Positions 24,060 to 33,972 of a DNA stretch of 64,000 nt are shown piece after piece (the stretch's first letter is position 1; each line of letters opens with the position of its first letter). The notes under the pieces were generated by a model. It did not search any database, was not told where the DNA came from, and saw only the letters and a list, made by a program, of their open reading frames with translations. The translations under genes and the position numbers were made by a program. Source of the DNA: Oscillospiraceae bacterium (GTDB taxonomy: Bacteria; Bacillota; Clostridia; Oscillospirales; Ruminococcaceae). The stretch is from the NCBI GenBank assembly GCA_015067175.1, contig SVMX01000011.1, positions 29,053-93,052 on the forward strand, in the 5' to 3' direction.

Positions 24060-26156
24060 GTGGCACACCTTGTAATATTAGAGTCGCCCTCCAAGGCGAA
24101 AACAGTTAAAAAGTATCTCGGCGATGGCTACGATGTTATGGCGTCCACAGGACACATAATCGACCTGCCTAAATCCAAGATGGGTGTTGACATCGAGAAT
24201 GATTTTAAGCCTCAGTATGTCAACATGAAGGATAAGTCAGAGATAATAAAAGAGCTTAAAAAGCGCGCTAAGAGCAGCGATATTGTTTATCTCGCAACTG
24301 ACCCTGATAGAGAGGGCGAGGCTATTGCATGGCATTTGTCGCATCTTTTGAACATTGATGAGAATGCGCCTGTAAGAGTTACTTTTAACGAGATAACAAA
24401 ATCGGGTATTCAAAGCGGAATGCAGAATCCGCGCAAGATAGACACCGATGTCGTTGACGCGCAGCAGGCAAGACGTATACTCGACCGTATCGTGGGCTAC
24501 AAGCTGTCGCCTTTTCTTTGGAAGAAGGTGCGCAGAGGTCTTTCTGCGGGCAGGGTTCAGTCTGTTGCGGTAAGGCTTATAGTTGACCGCGAGAACGAGA
24601 TTCGCAGCTTCCAGTCTCAGGAGTACTGGAGCATTGACGCGAAGTTTATCGCATCTTCGTCAAAGCGTGCGTTTTCCGCAAAGCTTGCCGAGGTTGACGG
24701 CGAGAAGATAGAGATATCCGATGAAAAGAGCGCAAACGCTATACTTGAGCGCCTTTCCGGTGCGGAGTATACCGTCACCAATCTGAAAAAGTCGCAGAGA
24801 AAAAAGCAGCCCGCTCCGCCTTTCACCACTTCCACATTGCAGCAGGAGGCTTCGCGTAAGCTGTCTTTTCAGGCACGAAGAACTATGAAAGCCGCACAGG
24901 AACTGTATGAAGGTATTGAGGTGCCGGGTATGGGTGCTGTGGGTCTTATCACCTACATGAGAACAGACTCGTTGCGTATCTCGGACGAGGCGAAAGCCGC
25001 TGCAGCTGAGCTTATCAAGGAGCTGTATGGTGCGGATTATCTTCCCGAAAAGCCGAGGGCGTTCCGCTCCAAAAACAACGCGCAGGACGCGCACGAGGCT
25101 ATCCGTCCCACAACGGTAAGCCTTACTCCCGAAAAGCTGAAATCCTCGCTAACAAGCGACCAGTATAAGCTCTACAAGCTGATATGGGAGCGTTTCATGG
25201 CGAGTCAGATGCAGAATGCCGTTATGGATACGGTATCGGTAGATATCAGCGCAGCAGGCTGCCTGTTTAAAGCAAGCGGCTATTCGGTGAAGTTTGACGG
25301 CTTTACAAAACTTTATGAGGAGAGCCGCGACGGAGATACCGAGCAGGGCGGCACGCTTCCCGTTATCACAAAGGGCGAGAAGCTGAAAGCAAAGGAAGTA
25401 AAGGGCAACCAGCATTTCACGCAGCCTCCCGCAAGATACAACGAGGCTTCGCTGATAAAGGAGCTTGAGGAGAACGGTATCGGCAGACCGTCCACATACG
25501 CGCCGACCATCTCTACCATACTTGACAGACATTACGTCGAGCGTGAAAGCGGCAACCAGATAAAGCCTACAGCGCTTGGCGAGGTAATAACCGAGCTGCT
25601 GAAATCCCATTTTGACAATATCGTTGATGTGAAGTTCACCGCGAAGATGGAGAACGAGCTTGACAGCATAGAAAAGGGCAGCGTTGACTGGGTTCAGATA
25701 TTGAAGAATTTCTACGGACGCTTTGCTAAGACCCTTGAAAAGGCTGAGACTGATATGGAGGGCAAGCGTGTAAAGGTTCCCGATGAGCCTACGGACATCG
25801 TTTGCGAGCAGTGCGGAAAGAACATGGTCATTAAGATCGGCCCGTATGGAAAATTCCTCGGCTGCTCGGGCTTCCCCGAATGTACGTTTACAAAGAAGAT
25901 AGTTACCGAGACCAAGGGAAGCTGTCCCAAGTGTGGCAAGAAGATGCTTGCCAAGAAGTCCAAGAAGGGCAAGCCTTTCTATGGTTGCGAGAACTATCAG
26001 ACCTGCAACTTTATGACATGGGATCTGCCTATTGAGGAGAAATGCCCCGAATGTGGAAAGACCCTTTTCAAAAAAACAGGAAAGCTCGGAAAGATATACT
26101 GTGCGGACGAGAACTGCTCGTATGAGCGTCCGCTTGATAATACAAAGGACAAATAA
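24060..26156 (+). CDS. topA: DNA topoisomerase I (type IA)
   Basis: 698 residues from a GTG behind GGGGGAGA. The TOPRIM domain opens the protein (VILESPSKAKTVKKYLG; DPDREGEA). The active-site tyrosine is Y299 in LITYMRTDS. Three C-terminal zinc-ribbon fingers follow (CEQCGK...CSGFPEC, CPKCGK...CENYQTC, CPECGK...CADENC, about 580-690), as is usual in Clostridia. It relaxes negative supercoils. The stop overlaps the trmFO start (TAATG), a pairing conserved in Firmicutes. Confidence 0.97.
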   Translation: MAHLVILESPSKAKTVKKYLGDGYDVMASTGHIIDLPKSKMGVDIENDFKPQYVNMKDKSEIIKELKKRAKSSDIVYLATDPDREGEAIAWHLSHLLNIDENAPVRVTFNEITKSGIQSGMQNPRKIDTDVVDAQQARRILDRIVGYKLSPFLWKKVRRGLSAGRVQSVAVRLIVDRENEIRSFQSQEYWSIDAKFIASSSKRAFSAKLAEVDGEKIEISDEKSANAILERLSGAEYTVTNLKKSQRKKQPAPPFTTSTLQQEASRKLSFQARRTMKAAQELYEGIEVPGMGAVGLITYMRTDSLRISDEAKAAAAELIKELYGADYLPEKPRAFRSKNNAQDAHEAIRPTTVSLTPEKLKSSLTSDQYKLYKLIWERFMASQMQNAVMDTVSVDISAAGCLFKASGYSVKFDGFTKLYEESRDGDTEQGGTLPVITKGEKLKAKEVKGNQHFTQPPARYNEASLIKELEENGIGRPSTYAPTISTILDRHYVERESGNQIKPTALGEVITELLKSHFDNIVDVKFTAKMENELDSIEKGSVDWVQILKNFYGRFAKTLEKAETDMEGKRVKVPDEPTDIVCEQCGKNMVIKIGPYGKFLGCSGFPECTFTKKIVTETKGSCPKCGKKMLAKKSKKGKPFYGCENYQTCNFMTWDLPIEEKCPECGKTLFKKTGKLGKIYCADENCSYERPLDNTKDK

Positions 26157-27469
26157 TGAGGGTTAAGGTTATCGGCGCGGGTCTCGCAGGGTGCGAGGCG
26201 GCTGTGCAGCTTGCAAGGCGCGGCTTTGAGGTCGAGCTTTATGAGATGAAGCCGCAGAAATATTCCCCCGCGCATAAATATCAGGGCTTTGCGGAGCTTG
26301 TTTGCTCAAATTCGCTGAAAGCGTCAAGAGTGGACAGTGCCTGCGGTCTGCTTAAAGAGGAAATGCGGCGGCTTGGCTCTGTTATAGTTGAGGCGGCGGA
26401 AAAGACCGCAGTGCCCGCAGGCGGCGCGCTTGCGGTGAACAGAACCGAGTTCTCCGACGAGGTGACGAGGATAGTTAAGTCTTTCCCGAATATCACTGTT
26501 ATTGAGGGAGAGGTAACAGAGCTTCCAAGTGAAAATGCAGTGATATGCACGGGACCGCTTACTTCTGACGCGCTTGCCGAGAAGATACGCGAGCTTTGCG
26601 GCGAGGGGCTGAGCTTTTTTGATGCGGCGGCTCCTATCGTTACGGCTGAGAGCATAGATTTCACAAAGGCGTTTTTTCAGACGCGCTACGACAAGGGCGA
26701 CGCGGATTACATCAACTGTCCCATGGATAAGGAAGAATACGAGCGCTTTTATGAGGCGCTTGTGAACGCTGAAAGCGCTCCTTTAAAGGAATTTGACCGT
26801 CCCGAAGAAAACTCGGGGCTTAGAGTATACGAGGGCTGTATGCCTGTTGAGGTGCTTGCAAAGCGCGGCATAGAAAGCGTACGCTACGGCTGTATGAAGC
26901 CTGTTGGACTTACCGACCCGAGGACGGGGCATCGTCCGTGGGCGGCTGTGCAGCTTCGCAAGGAGAACAAAGAGGGCACACTGTATAATATCGTGGGCTT
27001 TCAGACTAACCTCAAATTCGGTGAGCAGAAGCGTGTGTTCAGCATGATACCGGGGCTTGAAAATGCGGAGTTTGCGCGCTACGGAGTTATGCACCGCAAC
27101 ACGTTTATCGACAGTCCGCGGCTGCTTGACTGCCACTTTATGCTGAAAGGCTCAAACAATATCTTTTTCGGCGGGCAGATAACAGGCGTTGAAGGCTATG
27201 TAGAGAGCGCCGCAAGCGGAATTGCGGCAGGCAGAGCGCTTGCCGACAGACTTATGGGAATAACACCGCTTGTGTTCCCGAAGACTACAATGCTAGGCGC
27301 GCTTTCGGCTTACATAAGCGATGAGAGCGTTACGGATTTTCAGCCTATGGGCAGCAATATGGGGATACTTCCTCCGCTCGTTCCCGAAAGAAAAATGAAA
27401 AAGCATGAGAAATATGCGGTCTATGCACAGCGTGCGCTGGAGGATATGGACAGGCTTTTAAACGGCTGA
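26156..27469 (+). CDS. trmFO: Methylenetetrahydrofolate-tRNA-(uracil-5-)-methyltransferase TrmFO
   Basis: 437 residues. An FAD-binding GAGLAGCEAAVQLARRG (7-23) opens the protein; LVCSNSLKA and GCMPVEVLAKRG are family blocks. It makes m5U54 in tRNA using methylenetetrahydrofolate and FADH2. It overlaps topA by one base and is translationally coupled. A short CCGCC/GGCGG hairpin follows the stop. Confidence 0.95.
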   Translation: MRVKVIGAGLAGCEAAVQLARRGFEVELYEMKPQKYSPAHKYQGFAELVCSNSLKASRVDSACGLLKEEMRRLGSVIVEAAEKTAVPAGGALAVNRTEFSDEVTRIVKSFPNITVIEGEVTELPSENAVICTGPLTSDALAEKIRELCGEGLSFFDAAAPIVTAESIDFTKAFFQTRYDKGDADYINCPMDKEEYERFYEALVNAESAPLKEFDRPEENSGLRVYEGCMPVEVLAKRGIESVRYGCMKPVGLTDPRTGHRPWAAVQLRKENKEGTLYNIVGFQTNLKFGEQKRVFSMIPGLENAEFARYGVMHRNTFIDSPRLLDCHFMLKGSNNIFFGGQITGVEGYVESAASGIAAGRALADRLMGITPLVFPKTTMLGALSAYISDESVTDFQPMGSNMGILPPLVPERKMKKHEKYAVYAQRALEDMDRLLNG

Positions 27470-27502
27470 TTACCGCCGCTTTGGCGGCAGAACGGAGATT
27501 TT

Positions 27503-28516
27503 ATGAAGATCGTTATAGATGGCTTTGGCGGAGATAATTCTCCCGACGAGGTATTAAAGGGTGCGGCTCTTGCTGTAAAAGAGCTTGGAATAGAGGTTGC
27601 GGTGACAGGCGATACCGATATCCTGAAAAAGCGCATGGAGGAGCTGAAGCTGTCCTCCGATGGCATTGAGCTTGTTCATGCAGAGGGCGTTATTCAAGTT
27701 GAAGATAATCCGCGCTCTATACTTAAAGAAAAAGCAAACACCTCTATGGGAGTTGCTTTCAAATATCTTGCAGACGGAAACGCAGACGCTGTTATCAGCG
27801 CAGGCAGCACCGCTGCGATAGTTATGGGCGGCACGATGATAGGCAAGCGTATCAAGGGCGTTAAGCGCACCGCGCTTGTACCGCTGATGCCCGCAAAGGG
27901 CGGAGTGCGCTACTGTGTGCTTGACGGCGGCGCTAATCTTGAGTGCAGACCTGAGATGCTTCAGCAGTTTGCGATAATGGGCAGCCTGTTTATGCAAAAG
28001 ACGATGGGAATCAAAAATCCGCGCGTCGGTCTGCTCAATATCGGAACAGAGGACGAAAAGGGCAGAGAGCTTGAGCAGGAAACCATGAAGCTGCTTAGAA
28101 ATACGCCCTCCATCAACTTTGTCGGCTTTGTAGAGGGCAGAGATGTTCCGCTTGGCGCAGTCGATGTGCTTGTTACGGACGGCTTTACGGGAAATGTTTA
28201 CCTCAAAGCCTGCGAGGGCATGGGAATACTCATGAAAGACGCAATGAAGTCGATGTTCTTTGCAAACCTCAAAACTAAGCTAGGCGCGCTTATGGTCAAA
28301 AAGCAGATAAAGGAATTTTCCGCACAGATGGACTACAAGACCATTGGCGGCTCTCCGCTGCTTGGTACGGCGAAGCCGGTTTTCAAGGCGCACGGAAGCT
28401 CCGACGCGATAGCTTTCCTTGGTGCGTTTAAGCAGGCGAAGCGCTTTGTTGAGAACAATGCGATAGAAGAAATGGCTGCCGCTATTGCGCAGCTTTCAGA
28501 TAAGGAAGAGGCTTGA
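27503..28516 (+). CDS. plsX: Phosphate acyltransferase PlsX
   Basis: 337 residues. MKIVIDGFGGDNSPDEVLKG is the PlsX start (with GFGG in place of the usual AMGG), and GGANLECRPEMLQQFAIMG and VTDGFTGNV are conserved. It converts acyl-ACP to acyl-phosphate for phospholipid synthesis. In many Firmicutes acpP follows plsX, but here rnc follows directly with one base between stop and start, so acyl carrier protein must be encoded elsewhere. CGGAG precedes the ATG. Confidence 0.95.
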   Translation: MKIVIDGFGGDNSPDEVLKGAALAVKELGIEVAVTGDTDILKKRMEELKLSSDGIELVHAEGVIQVEDNPRSILKEKANTSMGVAFKYLADGNADAVISAGSTAAIVMGGTMIGKRIKGVKRTALVPLMPAKGGVRYCVLDGGANLECRPEMLQQFAIMGSLFMQKTMGIKNPRVGLLNIGTEDEKGRELEQETMKLLRNTPSINFVGFVEGRDVPLGAVDVLVTDGFTGNVYLKACEGMGILMKDAMKSMFFANLKTKLGALMVKKQIKEFSAQMDYKTIGGSPLLGTAKPVFKAHGSSDAIAFLGAFKQAKRFVENNAIEEMAAAIAQLSDKEEA

Positions 28517-28517
28517 T

Positions 28518-29207
28518 ATGGCTGATTTTAAGGAGCTGCAGACGGCAATAGGCTACAGCTTTTCAAATACATCGTATCTTGAGCAGGCGATGACTCATTC
28601 AAGCTATTCGGGCGGCAAGAACAACGGCAGCAACGAGCGGCTTGAGTTTCTTGGCGACAGCGTTTTGCAGCTTACGGTGTCGCAGTATCTGTTCACGGGT
28701 ATGAGCACTGAGCCTGAGGGCGGTATGACGAAGCTGCGCGCTTCGATAGTGTGTGAGAACTCGCTTTACAGCTTTGCAAAGAAGATAGACCTCGGAAGAT
28801 ATATCCTGCTTGGCAAGGGCGAGGAAATGACAGGCGGCCGCGACAGGCGTTCCATTCTTGCAGACGCTTTTGAGGCGCTTATCGCCGCGATATATCTTGA
28901 CGGCGGCATGGAAAGAGCGCGAGAGTTTATCATGCGCTTTGTTCCGTCGATTGAGGCACTGAAAAGCGGCAAGGTAAAGCTTGGCGACTACAAGACCATT
29001 CTGCAGGAGATAATCCAGCAGAACCCCGAGGAGCGTATCTCCTACGAGATCGAGGAGAGCGACGGTGCGGATCATCACAAGCTTTTCCGTGCGGCGGTGC
29101 TGCTGAACGGACAGCGCATCGGCAGAGGCTCGGGTCACAGCAAAAAGGAAGCTGAGCAGGCAGCCGCAAAGGAAGCCATTGGGCTTATGGGCTATGAAAC
29201 AGACTAA
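28518..29207 (+). CDS. rnc: Ribonuclease III
   Basis: 229 residues from the ATG at 28518. The catalytic signature NERLEFLGDS (39-48) and DAFEALIAAIYLDGG are present, followed by a double-stranded RNA-binding domain (about 155-225; YKTILQEIIQQ, then SKKEAEQAAAKEAI). It cleaves double-stranded RNA in rRNA processing. A longer frame from 28485 runs inside plsX and is rejected. The next gene starts within its last codons. Confidence 0.95.
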   Translation: MADFKELQTAIGYSFSNTSYLEQAMTHSSYSGGKNNGSNERLEFLGDSVLQLTVSQYLFTGMSTEPEGGMTKLRASIVCENSLYSFAKKIDLGRYILLGKGEEMTGGRDRRSILADAFEALIAAIYLDGGMERAREFIMRFVPSIEALKSGKVKLGDYKTILQEIIQQNPEERISYEIEESDGADHHKLFRAAVLLNGQRIGRGSGHSKKEAEQAAAKEAIGLMGYETD

Positions 29208-30195
29208 TATTTCGATATTTATTCCGCATATCGGTTGTCCGCATAAATGCAGCTTCTGCGATCAGAAAAGTATTTCGGGAGAGCAGAAAGCGCCGCGCGG
29301 CGATGATGTGAAAAAGCTGCTCGATGAGCAGGCTGAGCATCTTAAAGAGCGCGGAATGCGTGCAGAGATCGCGTTTTTCGGCGGCAGCTTCACGGCTGTT
29401 CCTAAAGCGTATATGACAGAGCTTCTTGAAGCCGCAAATGCTGCGATGAAGCGCTATCCCGAGGTGTATTGCGGGATACGCTGCTCTACAAGACCAGATT
29501 GTATTTCCGAGGAAATGCTTGATACTCTGAAGTCGTTTGGTGTAACGGCGATAGAGCTTGGAGCGCAGTCTATGTCAGACGAGGTGCTTTGCGCAAACGA
29601 AAGAGGTCACACCTCGGACGATGTGCGTAAAGCCTCGGAAATGATAAAAAACAGCGGTATTTCTCTCGGACTTCAGATGATGACGGGGCTTTACTGCGAT
29701 ACTGAGGCGGCTGTGCTTCACACCATGCGCGAGTTTATAGCGCTTAGCCCCGATACAGTCAGGGTCTATCCCACAGTTATACTTGAGGGGACGCGGCTTG
29801 GCGAGCTTTACAAAAGCGGCGTGTATCAGAGTTTCACATTTGAAGATACGGTGCGTATCTGCGCAAGGCTTCTGAGAGAGTTTACCGCAAACGGTATCAA
29901 GGTCATTCGCATGGGGCTTCACGCAAGCGAGGACGTAGAAAAAGCGATGCTTGGCGGCGTTTATCACCCCGCATTCAGAGAGCTTTGCGAAAGCCGTCTG
30001 TTTTTCGAGGACGCTGTTTCAGAGCTTTCCGCGCTTCAAAAGGGAGTGTATACGCTCTATACCGACCCGCGCAATATCAGCCGCGCCGTGGGACAGAAGC
30101 GCTGCAATCTGACTGAGCTTGAAAAGCTTGGCTACAAGGTCAAGGTAAAGCCTATGCAGGGCGAATATATAAAATTATGTGCATGGAACTTCTAA
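29194..30195 (+). CDS. Elp3-like radical SAM protein (rnc-smc interval)
   Basis: 333 residues from the ATG at 29194; a TTG at 29179 is the alternative. The cluster motif CPHKCSFC (C15, C19, C22) and FFGGSFTAV mark an Elp3/coproporphyrinogen-oxidase-like radical SAM enzyme without the acetyltransferase half. The substrate is unknown. Its place between rnc and smc is conserved in many Clostridia, suggesting a housekeeping RNA-modification or similar role. It overlaps rnc by 14 bases. Confidence 0.8.
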   Translation: MKQTNISIFIPHIGCPHKCSFCDQKSISGEQKAPRGDDVKKLLDEQAEHLKERGMRAEIAFFGGSFTAVPKAYMTELLEAANAAMKRYPEVYCGIRCSTRPDCISEEMLDTLKSFGVTAIELGAQSMSDEVLCANERGHTSDDVRKASEMIKNSGISLGLQMMTGLYCDTEAAVLHTMREFIALSPDTVRVYPTVILEGTRLGELYKSGVYQSFTFEDTVRICARLLREFTANGIKVIRMGLHASEDVEKAMLGGVYHPAFRELCESRLFFEDAVSELSALQKGVYTLYTDPRNISRAVGQKRCNLTELEKLGYKVKVKPMQGEYIKLCAWNF

Positions 30196-30209
30196 AAATC
30201 TCCCTCGCG

Positions 30210-30321
30210 GCAGAATTTCTATGCCAGACATCATCTGCTGTGTCAGAAAACCTTGAAATACATCAAGTATTACTGCGGTTTTCTTCCTTGCATCTGATGC
30301 CTGTTATAAACGAAATTCTGC
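30210..30321. repeat. Imperfect inverted repeat in the 196-base gap before smc
   Basis: GCAGAATTTC (30210-30219) is the exact reverse complement of GAAATTCTGC (30312-30321). Similarity continues inward for about 20 more bases with several mismatches and a three-base offset. The gap has no gene. It could fold as an RNA hairpin or be a small decayed MITE-like element. Confidence 0.55.
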
Positions 30322-30391
30322 TCGTGTTCCGATTTTTAGAGGTTCCTTGCAGAAAAACTGAAATGCCGTGATATGCGGCGAGAGGTAATGA

Positions 30392-33300
30392 ATGTTTTTT
30401 AAAACACTGGAAATACAAGGGTTCAAGTCCTTTGCGGACAAGACCGTATTGAATTTCGACACAAAGACCACTGCTGTTGTCGGAAGCAACGGCAACGGTA
30501 AAAGTAATATAAGTGACGCGCTGCGCTGGGTAATGGGAGAGCAGGGCGCCAAAACTCTGCGCGGAGAGAAGATGGAGGACGTTATCTTCCACGGCACCGT
30601 AGAGCGCAAGCCCATGGGCTTTGCAAAGGTTGCGCTGACCATTGATAATTGCGACAGGGCGCTTGGCGTTGACGCTGACGAGGTAGTCATATCCCGAAAG
30701 CTGTATCGCTCGGGTGAAAGTGAGTATCTTATAAACGGGCAGAAATCGCGTCTAAAAGATATTCAGGAGATGCTGATGGGCACGGGCCTTGGCAGAGATG
30801 GTTATTCCATTGTGGGACAGGGCAGAGTTGCGGAGATAGTAAACGCAAGAGGCTCACAGCGCCGCGAGATATTTGAGGAAGCGGCGGGCGTGTCGTTGTT
30901 TCTCCATAAAAAGGCGGAAGCTGAAAGACAGCTTGAACGCGCCGAGGAGAATATCACGCGCCAAAAGGACATAATCCGCGTTGACGAGGAGCGTCTGCCG
31001 ATACTGAAAAAGCAGTCCGAAAAGGCGGCGCTTGCAGCGGAGCTTTATGCGGAGAAAAAGGAGCTTGAGATATCGGTCAGCACGGCAAGGCTTTCACAGC
31101 AGCGTGACGGGCTGAAGAAGCTTGATGACGATCTGCTTTTAAACCGCGCTGAAAGTGAGCATTATGAGCATGATATAAAGAAGCTTGAGGAGGATATTGA
31201 GGAGTCCTCCGAAAAGCGCATGAGGATACAGGCAGAGCTTGAGCGCTTCCGCAGAAGCCGTCAGACGGTGAATGACGAGATAGCCGAACAACGCGCGAAT
31301 ATTCAGGTCTTAGAAAACGACCTGCGACATAACGAAGAGCGCCGCGAGGAGCTTTCAAAGCAGATAGCCGACGCTGAGAAGAGCAGCAGCGGCTTTGACG
31401 AGGAGATAAAGGCAGTCGAACTGAAGATAACCGAAAAGGAGCGCGAGCTTTCCGATATCGCGGAAAAGCGCACGCAGGCGCAGACTACGCTTTCGGATAT
31501 CGAGGGCAGGAGCGCCGAGGCTGACAAGGCTTATTCAGAGCTTGACGCAGAGCTTGCGCGCTGCTATCGTGAAAAGAGCGAGGCTGCGATAAAGTCCTCG
31601 CAGGCAGAGCGTGCCGCAGAGGAAGCTGAGGAGCAAAAAAGAGTATTCCTTGAAGGACTCAGCGACAGCGAGGCAAAGCTTAAAGAATATAACGACGGTA
31701 AAGCGGCGGCAGGGGCTTCGCTGAAAGCTATTGCAGAAAAGCGCGATACCACAAAAAATAAGCTGATGGGCTATGAAAGGCTTAGCGGCGGCAAAAAGCG
31801 CCGCATGGAGGAAGCGAAAGCGGCTCTTGACGAGGTGAGCTCACAGCTTGGCTCAAAGCAGCAGAGATATAATGTTCTTCGTGATGTCGAGAACAGCATG
31901 GAGGGCTACTACCGCAGCGTTAAGGAGCTTATAAAAGCCTCAAAATCGGGCAGAATAAGCGGTATTCACGGCATCGTTGCGGACATAATCAACGTTGATG
32001 AAAAGTACGTTACTGCGGTGGAAACAGTGCTTCAGTCGGTTATGCAGCACATTATTGTTGACAATGAGGACACCGCAAAGCGCTGTATCAGATTTTTGAA
32101 GGAAACCAATGCGGGTCGTGCCACGATGCTCCCTATTTCGAGCATGAAAGGCCGCTCAATAAACGAGCCGCGCCTGTCCTCGGAGGAGGGCTTTGAGGGC
32201 ATTGCAAGCGAGCTTGTGCAGTGCGATGATGAATATGCGGAGATAGTCAGATATCTGCTCGGCACTACTGCGGTGGTTGACGATATCGACACTGCCGCTT
32301 ACATCGGCAAGCGCTACGGTAATAAATTCCGTATAGTTACGCTTGATGGTCAGGTGGTAAATGCGGGCGGCTCATTCACGGGTGGTAGTAAGGTCACGGG
32401 CAGCGGTATAATCTCCCGAAAGCAGGAGATAGAAGCGCTGTATAATGAGATAACCAAGCTTCGCCGAGAGCAGAACGAAAAGAACGAGGAATACAGTCAG
32501 TATCAGGCCGAGGCAGCGAAATTCTCTATCGAGATGGAGGGAATGCAGGAGGAGCTGCGCGACCTTGATAACGAGGAGATCCGCGTAAATGCCGAGCTTG
32601 CAAGACTTGACAGCCTTATTTCTCAGCTTTCACAGCAGGGAGAAACAGCGAAGCTTACTGTAGAGCGCTTTGACGCGCAGATAAAGCAGCAGCGCGGTAT
32701 CATTGAGGAGAGCGCAAAGCTTACAGCTGAAAGTGATAAGGAGATATCCGCACTGGAGGCAAAGCTTTCCGAGTCGGATTCCGAGAGAAGCAGCACAGCG
32801 GAGCGCATAAGAGCGCTGTCCGATGAGATAGCGCAGCTGAATCTTTCTGAAGTCGCAGCGGCAAAGGATATAGACGCTTTCCGCGGCGAGATACGCGGTA
32901 TTGAGAATAATCGCAGGCTGCTTATAGAAAACAGCGGCAACTACAAGGAAACCATGCAAAGACTGTCGGAAAGCGACGATGAGATACGTCTTGAAATAGA
33001 GCGTGTGAAGCTGTCTGTTCAAAAGCAGACCGAGAGCCTCAGCGAAAATGACGATGATATACGCCGATGCTCCGAGGAAGTGACAGCGCTTGAGCAGAAG
33101 ATAGAATCAATGCACCGCGATGTCAGAGAGGCTACCGACAACAAGGAGAAATTCAATCGTGAGGTGGCACGTCTGGAGGAGCGCCGCGCAGGCGTTCAAA
33201 AGGACTACGACAGCATCGTGAAGCTGCTTTACGAGCGGTATGAGCTTACCGTTTCCATGGCGGTTGAGCAGGCGAAGCCGCTGGAAAACCTTATGGCGGC

Positions 33301-33961
33301 GGAAAACGAGCTATCCGAGCTTAACAGGCGCATAAGCGCACTTGGCAGCGTGAATATGGATTCCATTGAGGAATACCGCACGGTGGCTGAGAGATATGAG
33401 TTCCAGACGGCGCAGCTCAGCGACATCGAAAGCTCCAAGCGTGAGCTTGAAAAGCTTATCGAGCAGCTCACGGGCGACATCAAGACACGTTTCCTCAACA
33501 GCTTTGAGGAGATAAACCGCCATTTCGGAGAGATATTCGTCAGCGTTTTCGGAGAGGGCGCGCGCGCAGAGCTTGTGCTGACCGACCCCGACGATGTGCT
33601 TAATTCGGGCATCGAGATAAATGCCGCTCCTCCCGGAAAGGTGATAAAAAATCTTATCTCGCTTTCGGGCGGTGAGCAGACGATGGTCGCTATCACGATA
33701 TATTTTGCGATACTTCGTCATCGTCCCACTCCGTTCTGTATGCTGGACGAGGTGGACGCGGCGCTTGACGATGTGAACGTTGACAAATACATATCCTATC
33801 TTAGTCAGTTCAGCAATCACACTCAGCTTATGGTGATAACTCACCGTCGCGGTACTATCGAGGGCTGCGAGGTGCTTTACGGCGTATTCATGCAGGAAAA
33901 GGGCGTGTCCCGTCTGCTGCGCCGCGAGCTTACAGACGAGCTTGATGTAGAACTTAAATAA
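30392..33961 (+). CDS. smc: Chromosome partition protein SMC
   Basis: 1189 residues, full length. Walker A GSNGNGKSNI (31-40) opens the head; Q-loop and ALRWVMGEQGAK follow. Two long coiled coils flank a hinge (about 510-660; glycine-rich GGSFTGGSKVTGSG near its end). The C-terminal head has LSGGEQTMVAI and Walker B CMLDEVDAALDD. With ScpA/ScpB it compacts and segregates the chromosome. Located before ftsY as in Bacillus subtilis. GAGAGG precedes the ATG. Confidence 0.97.
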   Translation: MFFKTLEIQGFKSFADKTVLNFDTKTTAVVGSNGNGKSNISDALRWVMGEQGAKTLRGEKMEDVIFHGTVERKPMGFAKVALTIDNCDRALGVDADEVVISRKLYRSGESEYLINGQKSRLKDIQEMLMGTGLGRDGYSIVGQGRVAEIVNARGSQRREIFEEAAGVSLFLHKKAEAERQLERAEENITRQKDIIRVDEERLPILKKQSEKAALAAELYAEKKELEISVSTARLSQQRDGLKKLDDDLLLNRAESEHYEHDIKKLEEDIEESSEKRMRIQAELERFRRSRQTVNDEIAEQRANIQVLENDLRHNEERREELSKQIADAEKSSSGFDEEIKAVELKITEKERELSDIAEKRTQAQTTLSDIEGRSAEADKAYSELDAELARCYREKSEAAIKSSQAERAAEEAEEQKRVFLEGLSDSEAKLKEYNDGKAAAGASLKAIAEKRDTTKNKLMGYERLSGGKKRRMEEAKAALDEVSSQLGSKQQRYNVLRDVENSMEGYYRSVKELIKASKSGRISGIHGIVADIINVDEKYVTAVETVLQSVMQHIIVDNEDTAKRCIRFLKETNAGRATMLPISSMKGRSINEPRLSSEEGFEGIASELVQCDDEYAEIVRYLLGTTAVVDDIDTAAYIGKRYGNKFRIVTLDGQVVNAGGSFTGGSKVTGSGIISRKQEIEALYNEITKLRREQNEKNEEYSQYQAEAAKFSIEMEGMQEELRDLDNEEIRVNAELARLDSLISQLSQQGETAKLTVERFDAQIKQQRGIIEESAKLTAESDKEISALEAKLSESDSERSSTAERIRALSDEIAQLNLSEVAAAKDIDAFRGEIRGIENNRRLLIENSGNYKETMQRLSESDDEIRLEIERVKLSVQKQTESLSENDDDIRRCSEEVTALEQKIESMHRDVREATDNKEKFNREVARLEERRAGVQKDYDSIVKLLYERYELTVSMAVEQAKPLENLMAAENELSELNRRISALGSVNMDSIEEYRTVAERYEFQTAQLSDIESSKRELEKLIEQLTGDIKTRFLNSFEEINRHFGEIFVSVFGEGARAELVLTDPDDVLNSGIEINAAPPGKVIKNLISLSGGEQTMVAITIYFAILRHRPTPFCMLDEVDAALDDVNVDKYISYLSQFSNHTQLMVITHRRGTIEGCEVLYGVFMQEKGVSRLLRRELTDELDVELK

Positions 33962-33972
33962 ACGGAGGCAGT

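Noticed and set aside
30177..30371. 64-codon plus-strand frame before smc
   Set aside because: It overlaps the end of the radical SAM gene, has no ribosome site and runs through the inverted repeat; it looks non-coding.
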